A DNA stretch of 36,784 bases, taken from positions 36,323,801 through 36,360,584 of the forward strand of contig CM022670.1 of the NCBI GenBank assembly GCA_012295275.1, given 5' to 3'. The notes below the pieces were generated by a model. The model saw only the letters and a program-made list of their open reading frames with translations. It had not been told where the DNA came from and searched no databases. Shown piece after piece: positions 21,538-32,305 of this stretch (position 1 is its first letter; each line of letters begins with the position of its first letter). A program made the position numbers and the translations under genes. Source of the stretch: Chrysomallon squamiferum (taxonomy: Eukaryota > Mollusca > Gastropoda > Neomphalida > Peltospiridae).

Positions 21538-22439
21538 AAATTAATTAATTACAATAAAATAACCTTCCAGTGCTATAAAATGTTTTGCTTTGAAATAAAA
21601 AAAAAAAAAAAACAACCACAACAAAATGTTACATAAAACAGTATTTCTGGATTACCAACCTACACATTTTCAAGTTCCCCAAAACTTTCTTTTATTGATA
21701 AGATGTACCTTTTCCAAAATGAAATTGAAAAAGCATTATGTAAAACATCACTGCAATATTAGTAACTTGTAATTCAATATAAGATTGCTGTAGAAAATTG
21801 CCTTCCTCTGTTATTAACTTGAACTTTTTTTTTAACTCGACAAACAAACTGCAATAGAACAGCATTCCAATAATATCAAGCCATAGATAAAGTAATACAA
21901 TTACATTCCAGCATAGTTAACTTTGATCTTTGAAAAATAATTCTGTGAAGTAACCCTCCTACACTGTCATCTTACTTTACATAAATAACATTTTACTTTC
22001 TATTTTTTTAACCTATTTGTTTATAACAAATATATATATTTTTTTTTTTTTTTCAGCAGTGCAAATGCACCACATTGCTTTTTTATAATTTAATTAGTGA
22101 AAGATGTTGTTTTAAACAATTGTTTAACAAATCCAGTTTGTCTTAATTAGTTAACTCAGTTTCTAAAACAAATATTTAAATACAAACAGCTAACACTAGA
22201 CCAATATACTAAAAAAAAAAAAAAAATCTTTAACTGGTCTACACTTGTTTGCTAAGTAAAATAAGAGTTAAAAAACCAGGTTGATTTTTCTGTGTTTGTG
22301 TTTTCCTGTTGGTGGCAGTTTGTATGTTTTTAGGGCTGAAAGTTTCACAAATCAGACTTGTCTGAATAAGTACTGCAGCTGGACCTTCCAGAACACAACA
22401 TCGTTCCTTCTACAACAGAAAATAAATATTTTTTTTTTA
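21321..22439. other. No gene supported
   Basis: (AAAT)n at 21506-21536 and AATT repeats to about 21552, with poly-A near 21597-21612 and 22210-22226. The segment 22317-22420 is less AT-rich (reading SFTNQTCLNKYCSWTFQNTT on +) and follows an acceptor-like TTGGTGGCAG, but no ATG or donor defines it. Confidence 0.5.
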
Positions 22440-22930
22440 GAATATAACTTACATTTTTCTTAAGAGCATTCCAGTTTTTTTAAGTAAACAACATGAATTC
22501 TTTTAAATAACATCACAATTCCTTAGGAATGCAACATATATTCTTTTAAAAAACATAATCCCCTTAGTATGCAAAATTATTTCAGTAAGCAACATATATT
22601 CTTTTAAAACAGATCATAATTGTTTTAGTATGCAAAATTATTTCAGTAAGCAACATAGACTTTTAAAACAGATCATAATTGTTTTAGAATGCAAAATTAT
22701 TTCAGTATAGAATATATATTCTTTGAGAACACAACCTATTTAAAAAAAAAAAAAAAAACAGCATGAATTCGTTCAGAAAGCAATAAATATTATTTTGGAA
22801 CATGTAATGCTTTCATATGTCCATTTGCATCCTTTCAGAATACAGTATAAATGTTTTTTTAAATACCAGCTTATTTTTTAAAAGATTTCAGAACACAACA
22901 AGCTTTCAGACAACAATTAAAAATCTTTCA
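22440..22930. repeat. Degenerate tandem array, about 59 bp unit
   Basis: Repeats of CTTTTAAAACAGATCATAAT, TGTTTTAGTATGCAAAATTA and TTTCAGTAAGCAACAT. Best-matched copies at 22601 and 22660; more diverged copies before and after (for example TTTCAGAACACAACA near 22887). Confidence 0.7.
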
Positions 22931-25085
22931 GAATACAAGTCCATTGCACAACAGATTACATTGACATTTCAGCTATAATAAAATATTCATGATTGTAGAT
23001 TAAGTTGTTGCTGCAAACATCAGTCAATAAATTTCTTATTATGTAATTCATCATGTTTTAATAAACAGATGAGGAAATGAAAATTTTATTGTGAGTTAAT
23101 GGAAAATGTTCCCAGTTAGACGTAAACAGATAGAATGTGGAATAAAATAAAAAAAACTTATTTCAGATATCTGTAGTAGTAATAAAAACAACTACAATGA
23201 TGAAATAAGAGAACAACCAGTGAGATGACGAAAAAGAACAAGAACAAATATAATAACATGATTAGCCTATTTTGAGTACATTTAACATAAACATTAATTT
23301 TGGCATTTTTAATTTAATTTTTTTTATTTTTTTTTATATGTGTTATTTAATAACAAAATTAACAGTTTAACAAAAAATTAGGCATAACATGTCATAAACA
23401 GAATCTTTTAAGTCTCAGTTTCAAAGTTGTATTCAAATATCAACCAGTCTTTTGTGGTAACATAGTGCTTTTCATTTGACTCAGTCTTTTAAAAACTTTG
23501 ATGTCAGAGATCACAACAATGAGAAGCTCTTTAGGCAAATTGACTGTTAACTAACACAGTAATAAATTTTTCTTTAAAAAAATTCTTTGTTAAAGATATT
23601 TCCTTAGGATAAAAAATTAAAATGATTTAAATATGAAATGTAACAGATGCATATAATTTCATTTTTTTTCTTTTTATTTTTTAATTGCAGAGTTTCTGTT
23701 TTGAGTTTCAATGTCAAAATTAAATTTGTATATCTTCTTTGTATTTTAGACATGTTATTTTTCAATGTTAGAAACACATTAAATGAGACTTTCTGCACTG
23801 TGGTTTATTTGAATTGTGTGTAGGTATGTATGTATGTCTGATGTATGTGTATATATGTGTGCCTGTGTATATGTATATATGTGTGTATGTGTGTGTGTAC
23901 TTTATGTCAATACATAAGGATGTTCTGTTTGTGTTTTAATCAAATTTCTATTTTCAGTGTCTACAACACATTATTTGCGAAAAGCTACTTTGTATTACAA
24001 TTCATTTGCACATGGATATTATCTTGATGTTTTAAAATTGCTTGTTTTCTTTTTTCTTTTTTTTTAAATTCTCTGTAAGACATGAACTACAATGTTTATT
24101 TCTACACATTGTTTTAGAGGAATGTTTCTTGGACAAACTGAAAAGCCCAGACATGGGGAGAGGGATTTGTATTTGCATACCTGTGTACACATTTAAAGTT
24201 AGATTACTGGAAGTACAGAACTTGTTAGAGCACCGAACCAGACTTTTCCAAATACCTTTTTCTTTCTAACTCTAGAATTTTCTGTTGCTTTTTCTCTATT
24301 TTCTTTTCTTTTTTCTTTTTTTTCTTTTGTCCTTTAAATATTTTTGTTTTGACTTTTAAAATAGTTTCAGAGATAACATGGATAATTCTTTTGATATATA
24401 AATATTTATTAGGTTAGTGAATAAATTGACTTCTTATTGTTATTAAAAAAAACCTTTGTCATGTTTTTAAAACTATGAAAGGAAAGGAATTATGTTTTGT
24501 AATCATTAATTATTTTTAATTGCACAAAAACGTTTTCACTTTCAGTTATTATAACATAACAAATAAAACCTGGACCTGGTCAATGGAAAATATACAAAGA
24601 AATGTTGTTGTTACTCTTGTTATATTGTTACATCTATTATTATCATTATGATTATTATCATATATATGTATATATATATATACTGTATGGTGCCTATTAA
24701 TCTGCAAATACAATCTTAAATTTTCTTTTTTATTAACTATTATTTTCCATGATTTCTTTGAGAACACTAGCTTCAATTTATGAAATTTAAACTATGAATA
24801 TTTAGAAATTATCCTTTTTATGACTAAATATTTATTTTTTATGTTTGTAACTAGGTGTTTTTAAATGCACTTTTGTTTGAAATATATATATGTATGTGTA
24901 TATATATATTTCCTTTTTATCAAACTACACTTATTTAATTTATTTAACTGCTTGGCTATTAACATGATTAACAAATAATTTACATTTAAAAATTAATCAC
25001 TACATATTTCGTAAAATGATTTGAAAAAAAAAAAAAAAAAAAAAAAAGAATAGAACCTTTATCTGGATATAGTTTTCTGATAAAA
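22931..25085. other. Gene-poor AT-rich stretch
   Basis: Microsatellites at 23821-23899 (GTAT/GT) and poly-A at about 25025-25047. The segment 24077-24269 is of more balanced composition and open on + (for example LDKLKSPDMGRGICICIPVY), but no start or clear splice sites frame it. Otherwise nothing is supported. Confidence 0.5.
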
Positions 25086-25435
25086 TTATCAGTGATTACC
25101 GTTCTCAGTTTAAACCGGTTTGGGAACCGTCAATCTTTTGAAACAATAGCATGATCTCTGTTTGGAAGAGGGAACAAATAACGTTAATGGTTCTGCTCTC
25201 AAACCGTTATCGGGCTGAACCTGTTAGTTACACACAATTTCTCTGGTCGACCATATTTGTTTTTAGTGGTCCTGTGTGATTTCTTTCAGCGAGGTGCAAA
25301 TACAGTTTGAAGTCTCTACAACAGTGCAGTTTCTGACATGGAGTTTTTCAGGGGTTTTACCTTTTTGACGGATGGGTGGAAAGGTGACAACATCGCTTAA
25401 TTTACCTGATTTTTTTTTTTTTTTTTTTTTCGCAG
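25086..25435 (+). promoter_or_regulatory. Putative promoter / 5' UTR region of the mucin-like gene
   Basis: This stretch upstream of the signal-peptide exon breaks from the AT-rich background: several CpGs, unique sequence, a perfect palindrome AAACCGGTTT at 25112-25121, and further AACCG/CGGTT half-type sites (AACCGTC at about 25125, AACCGTTATCGG at about 25203). It ends in T20 followed by CGCAG (25411-25435), an excellent splice acceptor. The first coding exon may therefore begin at 25436 and be spliced to a non-coding leader exon lying in this region. No TATA box is evident. Confidence 0.45.
25112..25121. promoter_or_regulatory. Grainyhead-type palindrome AAACCGGTTT
   Basis: AACCGGTT is the established core recognition sequence of Grainyhead/GRHL transcription factors, which drive epithelial and barrier genes. 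Here it is centred about 400 bp upstream of the translation start of a membrane-mucin-like gene. Seen: the perfect 10 bp palindrome. Inferred: function. Confidence 0.45.
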
Positions 25436-25516
25436 GTTGCTAATTGGTAATTGACGTGTTTGGAGAGTCAACAGGTACGAAGTTGCTGATACGTGAAGAC
25501 TGGACAGTCAGTGTGG

Positions 25517-25537
25517 ATGATGATGATGATGATGATG
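25517..25537 (+). repeat. (ATG)7 at the translation start
   Basis: Seven consecutive in-frame ATG codons begin the CDS (a GAT/ATG trinucleotide microsatellite). No ATG lies between the likely acceptor at 25435 and 25517. Any of the seven could start translation; the last (25535) gives the compact signal peptide MGNWFQIFGFLTICVVFA. Confidence 0.85.
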
Positions 25538-25886
25538 GGGAATTGGTTTCAGATTTTCGGGTTCCTAACCATTTGTGTTGTTTTTGGTAAGTTTATTAAT
25601 GTTTTATATATTAAATTTTTTTTATTTATTTATTATAATTGTCAATATTATTTATTTATTTATTTATTATTATTTTTTGAATTTATTTATTTACATATTT
25701 TTGTAAATTTATTTTATTTCTATTTTAATTTTTTTTTTTGGTGAGGAGAATAAATGCATTTTTTCTTTATTATATTTTTGTTCATATTAGTTGTTTTAAA
25801 ACAGAATCTTAAATATTTATTATAAAAAAAATACAATTTTATAAGTTTCTTTATAATCTTTTGATTATCTTATTATTATTATTAAT

Positions 25887-25973
<87 letters not shown>

Positions 25974-26865
25974 TTTTTTTTTTTATTTAATTTTATTTTT
26001 CAATCCTATAAAATTTTTCTTTTTATTCAGTTCAATTTAATTTAATGTTTTGGAAATTTTTATTTAATTTTTTTAATTTTTAATTTCTAAAACAAAGCAC
26101 GGAAATTTTTTTTTAACCTTCCCACAACTTAAAAAAGCAACAACAAAACAATGAAATCTAATTATTTGTAATAAAAAAACATTATGTTCATAGTCACTAA
26201 AAATAACAAAGTTATTATGTTTGAATATAATGCTTTGTATTTGTATGTATTTATAAATGTCTCTAGATATATATGTAAACTTGTAAAGGCACACACACAC
26301 ACACACACCATTATACAATAAAAAAATTAAAAAATCTAAATATTTTCACAAAACACCTGCCTGCAGTTATCTCAAATTTTTATACAAATTTTAAATCTTC
26401 GAGTTTGTCAAACTGCTCCTTACTGTAAAAGTACAGAGTTATGTTGTTCTGAAAGTCTTTGTCCAATATCCATTAACCTTTCTGACACAGAATAGCAAGT
26501 TATGTCTCAGAAATAGATGTATCCTTGGTGAAGATGTAATGTCTTCTGACAGTCTCTGATCTGAACTGGGTTAGTCAGTGTTATCTTATTATTTTCAGTA
26601 TCATTATCACAAACCATACAGTAACAGAGGAAGCCTTTAGCTCATTCTTTTGTGACTTTTCGTACTTGTTCTTTTTACAATAATTTTAAGTTTTTTAAAT
26701 ATTATATTATTTTTCTAATATTACATATATATTCTATTCTTACTAGGATATATGTATGAAATATTAGAAATATAATGGCATGAAAACTTTAAAACCTATA
26801 AGAACAGTAATTAATCATTTTTAATCATATTTATTTGTAAAAAAAAAACCCAAAACACCAAAACC

Positions 26866-26903
<38 letters not shown>

Positions 26904-29900
26904 TGAAAACAAAGAAAGAAATAAGTGCTGTATTTTGATTATCAGTTTGTTACTTAAATTATAATAAACTATAATAGCAGATTAAATGTGAAATAAAGGA
27001 TATTTTTTTTAATTTGAGTAATTGAATGGATTCTACTTCAGTTGTTTTTCATAATGTTTACAAATGTTCATCCGTAAAATATTTGATAAGAAAATCACAT
27101 GTACAATAAAACATGTCAACATAACCACGTCCTCACTTCCATTAACATCAGACTGCATGTTTGATATAATGTGAGAAGTGTGTGAGTTAACATCAGACAG
27201 AGTTGACACTTCTCTAACTCAATTAACTGACCCTATGAAGTCTGGAAACCAAAAATAAACTGGAGACACTAGTTAGCCAGACTCTGAAACTCACATAAAC
27301 AGATTTCTGTCAGTAGCTTTAGAAACTGACTCATAACATAGGTGTTCAAGCTAATAACTGATTTTTTACATCTTTCCCAAGACTTTCTTTTACTTCAGAT
27401 GCTTTGCCTTAGTTGGTTATATTTGTCTGTTTTTTGTTTTTGTTTATCTGTCTTTCGTTTCATGTTGCCTTTATCTGTTTCTGTCTTTCTCTGTTTATAT
27501 TTTTCTTTCATTCTCTGTTGCTTTAATGTGTTTCTATCTTTCTCCCTCTGTCTTTCTTTCATTCGTGTATTTCTCTATAATATCTATGATCTGTATATTT
27601 ATCTTTGTATCAATCATATATTTATCTACTTTTGTATCTGTTAATTTAGTTTTGTGTCTGTCTGTCTAATTAAAGTCTACCTAGCTTTCTCTGTTCTCAC
27701 ATGATAACTTTTTACTTTAACATAATTAATTTTATTTTGAAAATCAATCAATTTTAAATAAATAATTTGTTTTATTTATAAAGTTTATATTTAAAAAAAA
27801 GGTTTCTAATGTCCACAAAACCATATATTTATTATTTATATATAAAATTGTAAATTAAAATAAAAAAATATTGAAAAATGATAAATCAAAATATTAGAGA
27901 AACAGATTGAATAGTTTTTTTTGTTTTTTTTCAAATTTCTTTTATTAATATATAAAGACAGCAATTAAGAAAACAAATTTACATTCACAAACCCCATATA
28001 TTAAATTATTTATTTATAAAATTATAAACTAAAACGTTTTGAAAAATGAGTAGTCAAAACTGTATTCTTTATTTGTTTAATTTTTGAAGACTGTAATTAA
28101 AAATAAAATCTAATGAACTCATACTGCATATATTAAATTATTTAATTTATAAAACCATAACAAAAAAAAAAAAAAAAATAATAATTGAAAAATGGTTAAC
28201 ATGAATACTATAGAAGTTGATTTAAGCAGCTGTTAGGATGACTTTTATTATGATATTTTGTTATTATGATGCTATGATATTGTAATTGTATCTGTTATAT
28301 TCTGTTTGATGTTTTCAGCTCATCACGTCAACACTCAAACAACTGAGATTACAAGACTGAGCAGCACTGATCACAGACAACAGACGACACATCCCATAAT
28401 CCCTCTGTCAACATCAAACGAACACGCTCTGCAAACAACATCGCCAAACCATGACAGCCTGAATGTAACAACCGCAACATCGATAAAAGATGAAATTTTT
28501 GCACACACACCTGAAGCAAGTGGACAGTCGCAGCATGTTGCAAACACGTCTGATCAAACAGTGACACAGACACTGCAACATTCTCTTTCAGCAACAACCG
28601 TTCAACGTTCCGTTTCACAAACAACAGCAGAGCATTCTGTTTCATCAGTAACAGTGCAGAATTCTGTTTCACCACCAACAGTGCAGAATTCTGTTTCACC
28701 ACCAACAGTGCAAAATTCTGTTTCATCAGTAACAGTTCAGAATTCAGCTTTAACAGCAGTTCAGCAGCATTCAGTTTCACCAACAAGAGTACAGCATTCT
28801 GGTTCATCAACAACAGCACAGTCCACACTTGCTTCAGAACAGACCTATCTTGATAGAGTCTTTTCAACGCCAAGCATTGTAACATCTCCTCTGAACACAG
28901 TGACAGACAGTGAAAGTTCTGTGAACACTCAAGGTATTCATTTCACTATAACAAGCAGTGAGAGGTCCTCGAGACAAGATGAAAAAACTGATGGACTGAC
29001 AGCCCATTCGTCTTCAGTTTCTGCTGAGTCTTCTTCTGCTTCACAGAACTATCACACAGAGTCCAGCCAGATAAAATCACTCGACATAATTTCCAGTCTT
29101 CAGCCTTCAAGTCAGATCATCCACACGAAAAAAGAAACACTGGACTATATCTCAACATCAGAACCTTTTCAGAGTTTGCTTGTGACAAACACATTGCTGA
29201 GTACAAGAGAGATTCAAATCAGTAATTTGGTTTCCACTTCTGTAATAGATGAAACGAGTGATGGTTATCGTTCTCTGTTATTTTCCAGTGTAACAGATTT
29301 AAGTGAAACGCCACCTTACTCTGCAGTGGGAGATAACTCTGTGGTCTCCAGTAAGATAGAAACAAGACAAATCTCTTCTTCATCTTCAAATGAAGTTTTT
29401 CAACAAACCAGAATCTCGTCAAGTGTTGGCCATTTATCAGACACAGATCAAAGTTTGCACAGTAGAACCATAGAGATAACTTCTACAGTATTTCAGGATC
29501 ATATTTTAATTACTCCATCATCCAGTGTTTTTGAACCCCTGTTTCAGACAACTCATGATGTACAGTCAGAGTCTTCAAGTTTTTATCAAAATAGCACCAT
29601 GTTAATCAATGCAGCAGCAGCAGCAGCAGCAGCAGCAGGCAGAGAAACACATGGCTCTGTGAGTAGAAGTGAGCTGCAGTCAGTTTCTGGACAACTCAGT
29701 ACAGAGGAGATGTCATTGCAAGTCTCTAGACAAAGGTCTGAGAGTGTTGCACTGGAGACACAACAGTTGTACACTTCTGAAGTTCTCAGTTCTAGTTACA
29801 GTCCTTTAACACAGGTAACACCATCTCCACCCAGTGTGACTGTGAGAGATGTATTAAACACAACACTGTCTGAAGGGGAAGTATTAGGTTCAGAAGTTAC

Positions 29901-30994
29901 TGAACATCCTGTGACTTCTAGTTCAGTGTTTTTGTCGCTTGCAGTTTCCTTCCTTAACATACACTGATATCATTCCAAAATCAACTTCAGAATTTGTGAA
30001 TGTAACTACAGAAAAACATCCAACTACCACTGGATCAACAGTCAGCATAATAACCACTCCTATATTAAAGATCATCAGAGATGTCAGATTTTTATTTAAC
30101 TTCACAGGCAACTGTCATCTGATACAAAACAATACGTTGTTCTTTGATCAGTTTGTGCTGGAACTGATGACAAAATTGTCAAAAAAACTTAACATTGAAA
30201 AAGAGCAGATAAAAATGGATCACTTTTCTTGTAAACCTTTCAATATTTATGTCACGTTTTACAAAGTTCCTTACATTCAAGTGAAGCACATTATAATGAA
30301 ACTGATATTTGATCACGCATTAAACATAGAGATCTTCATACAGGCTGAAATGATGATGTACACTTTGACTGGCTTTCAAGAAGTGAAACATTTCCACCAG
30401 CCTAAGGATGTAATAAATGTACCAGATGGAGGTCTGGGCAAGGTTAACATTATTGTGATTATTGTGGCTTGCTGTATCTGCGGCATTCTGCTGTGTATTG
30501 GAGGGACCGTCTGTATCAAAGAATGCTACAGGAGGAAATACGCCCAGTCTTTTGACTTGATGGAGGTTCCACATGTTAATCTCAAACTGGAAGACTTCAC
30601 TCTGACGCGGATTCCTCGACCCAAGCCCATCTACAAAGAAGACAATGTTACAATGCAGTCCTACACAGACAGCTATGGTCAGCACATTGCAGTGGACAGG
30701 GATGACCGCAGCAAAAGTAACAACGGAGTTCACGTACGAATGAAGGAAAACACAGATGGAATAGTTATAGGAATTGTGTCGACGTCTTCTGACAAAAATA
30801 AAATGAGGACTGGAAAGAAAGCAAAATGGCATAACTCTTCATCTTCTGAGAATATCGCTGCTGGGAATCCTTCGCTGGAGAATCTCCTACCCAGCAGCAC
30901 TGATAGTCAAAGCACAGATGGCACTCACAATCCTGTTTATGTTGACGATGAGTCGCCATCGTGTTCAAACGACAGTTTCTCGAAATCCAGCTAA
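25517..30994 (+). CDS. Mucin-like single-pass type I membrane protein (spliced, 871 aa)
   Basis: CDS join 25517-25586, 28319-29814, 29945-30994. Exon 1 gives seven Met codons, then MGNWFQIFGFLTICVVF; the split codon G|CT adds Ala, so a signal peptide with cleavage near VFA|HH is clear. Residues about 25-522 (exon 2) are Ser/Thr/Gln/Val-rich, cysteine-free, with nine 9-residue repeats (111-191) and nine Ala (455-463): a mucin-like stalk likely O-glycosylated. Exon 3 begins at residue 523. A module at about 569-670 (beta-alpha-beta-beta-alpha-beta pattern, two Cys in GNCHLI and HFSCKPF, strand FNIYVTF, sequons NFT and NNT) resembles SEA-type juxtamembrane domains. A transmembrane helix lies at about 689-714 (VNIIVIIVACCICGILLCIG), followed by stop-transfer CYRRK. 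The 157-residue tail has LTRIPRPKP, Ser-rich clusters and NPVYVDD (851-857), an NPxY PTB/endocytic motif. Donor/acceptor phases match at both junctions. The orthologous family is not recognised. The exon 2/3 junction is the least certain part: a single-base indel would also explain the frame change. Confidence 0.8.
25587..28318 (+). other. Intron 1 of the mucin-like gene
   Basis: Donor TTTG|GTAAGT at 25587 and acceptor GATGTTTTCAG at 28318; the exon phases (1/1) join G and CT into Ala. Contents: a (ATTT)n run of about 90 bp at 25884-25976, (CA)n at 26290-26308, (AAT)n at 26866-26901, a CTTT/CTGT-rich stretch at 27420-27670 whose 100-codon frame is spurious, and poly-A at 28160-28178. The stretch 26400-26600 is unique-looking but has no supported exon. 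Confidence 0.85.
25884..25976. repeat. (ATTT)n microsatellite in intron 1
   Basis: More than 20 near-perfect ATTT repeats, ending in a T-run. Confidence 0.95.
28579..28821 (+). repeat. Coding minisatellite, nine 27 bp units
   Basis: Nine in-frame 27 bp units encode nine residues each: HSLSATTVQ, RSVSQTTAE, HSVSSVTVQ, NSVSPPTVQ, NSVSPPTVQ, NSVSSVTVQ, NSALTAVQQ, HSVSPTRVQ, HSGSSTTAQ. The central units are nearly identical at DNA level while the outer ones have diverged, typical of a mucin VNTR growing from the middle. A long antisense open frame (28349-28885) is a by-product of the repeat. Confidence 0.92.
29611..29637 (+). repeat. (GCA)9 encoding poly-Ala
   Basis: A pure trinucleotide run in frame as nine alanines within the otherwise Ser/Thr-rich ectodomain (protein residues 455-463). 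Confidence 0.92.
29815..29944 (+). other. Intron 2 (130 bp), coding-like and possibly retained
   Basis: Donor ACACAG|GTAACA at codon boundary 29815; acceptor GTTTTTGTCGCTTGCAG ending 29944 with a branch-like TTACTGAAC near 29897-29905. Removal joins two phase-0 exons and bridges the +1 frame change between the mucin exon and the SEA-like/TM exon. A second phase-0 acceptor, GTTCAG at 29926, would add six residues. The 130 nt are themselves open and Ser/Thr-rich in the upstream frame. Retention gives a stop at 29965-29967, shortly after the exon 3 boundary. A simple one-base insertion, for instance in the T5 run at 29928-29932, is the competing explanation. Confidence 0.6.
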
Positions 30995-31019
30995 ACGATG
31001 AATTTTGTTATTTTGAATG

Positions 31020-31025
31020 GTGAGT
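31020..31025 (+). other. Strong splice donor just after the stop codon
   Basis: AATG|GTGAGT lies 25 nt after the TAA at 30992-30994. If used, the gene has a spliced 3' UTR and the poly(A) sites near 31116 and 31320 would belong to an alternative, unspliced end. The junction would be closer than 50 nt to the stop and so should not trigger nonsense-mediated decay. Confidence 0.35.
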
Positions 31026-31115
31026 CTGTTAAATAGTCTCTCGGCTTCAGAATCTTAATACAGTTTGAAGATTTGTTTAATATTAACTCAGAGTTTTACT
31101 GTTCCTGGCATATGT

Positions 31116-31125
31116 AATAAATAAA
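31116..31125 (+). terminator. Overlapping AATAAA poly(A) signals
   Basis: Two overlapping AATAAA hexamers at 31116 and 31120, about 122 nt after the stop codon; a further AATAAA lies at 31320-31325. In this AT-rich DNA such hexamers are frequent, so use is uncertain. Confidence 0.4.
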
Positions 31126-32236
31126 AAAAGTCAGAGCAGTGCAATGCTGAAAGGTGGGCACAGGAGAGGGTGCAGTTGCCCTGGGGGTTACAATCAAAGA
31201 GTGAAATTAAAATTACATTTTTTGAAGTTTGAAATTTTCTCTTAACTTCATTGTGTAAAGTGATCTGCTGTCCTGCAAGTTAGCACTGAACTTAATGTGG
31301 CTGATTTATATTTAATTTGAATAAAAGGTTTTATGTCATCTGTTTTCACATATTTAAGATGTCTTCCTTTTATACATTTCTCAGAACTAGCCCCTCTACT
31401 TGAATCTTGGGAACACAGAGTCAAGGATCTGACCCCAGGCATCATCAAACATCTGCTTACCACTAGTCAGAGATATTTTTTTTATGTCTTGTTTTAGCTA
31501 AAAATGTTTAAGATTATATTTTTTCTTATATGTTAATTTGTTTCTATTGATTTGTTTTGAAATGAAATTAATTTTTGCACTGATGTTGAAGACAAAAATG
31601 AAGACAAATGTTTAAAGAATAATATTTGAAATAATCTGTATGAGAATTTGCATATAACCACAATGACAAACATCCTAAATAAGATTTACTACAATTAGAA
31701 AATTAAACTTTAAGTATAAATGTAAAACCTTTTTTATTTTCATTATAATGATTTTCCTGTAGTGTTTTTATCAGAATTATACAAGAAGAACTGCAGTTAA
31801 AGTTTTGGAAATTAATTTGTTCTCTTTTGGAAGGAAATCAGTGGATACCAAGTAATATCTTTTTTTTAATATCTTTGTTAATTTTTATTACCTTTTTAAT
31901 CTGAGAACAAATTAACAAAACATCACAATTATTGTAGTAACCAGTTCCAGAGAATAAAGAAAACTCATATACAAATATACCTAATACCCACCTTATTATC
32001 TACATACCTCCCAACCAGTCTACCTAGTAACTCCATCCTGCTTATCTACATTCACTCTTTCATATAAACCTGTATCCCTCTATACACACATATATATATA
32101 CATGTAAGATACATGTACATACATTTAATAAAATTAACCAATTCTTTTTTTTTCAAGTCCAGTTAATGAAATTATCAAAAGTACTGTTTTTTTCTTTATT
32201 TTATTATTTTTGTTATTGTTGATGTTGATATTATTA

Positions 32237-32305
<69 letters not shown>

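Noticed and set aside
27342-27644. 100-codon Phe/Leu/Cys/Ser-rich + frame in intron 1
   Set aside because: Arises from CTTT/CTGT-rich low-complexity DNA; no start context or splice support.
28349-28885. 178-codon open frame on the minus strand inside the mucin exon
   Set aside because: Antisense shadow of the repetitive Ser/Thr/Gln-rich coding exon; Leu-rich translation follows from complementing the repeat, with no independent splice or start context.
29915-29967. Reading the frame change as proof of a pseudogene
   Set aside because: Good phase-0 splice signals bracket the change, and both exons look constrained (TM, Cys, sequons, NPxY). A functional spliced gene is the simpler reading, although an assembly indel remains possible.
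30320-30832. 170-codon minus-strand frame over the SEA-like/TM exon
   Set aside because: Overlaps the well-supported + strand exon with signal peptide, TM helix and matching splice phases; no support for antisense coding.
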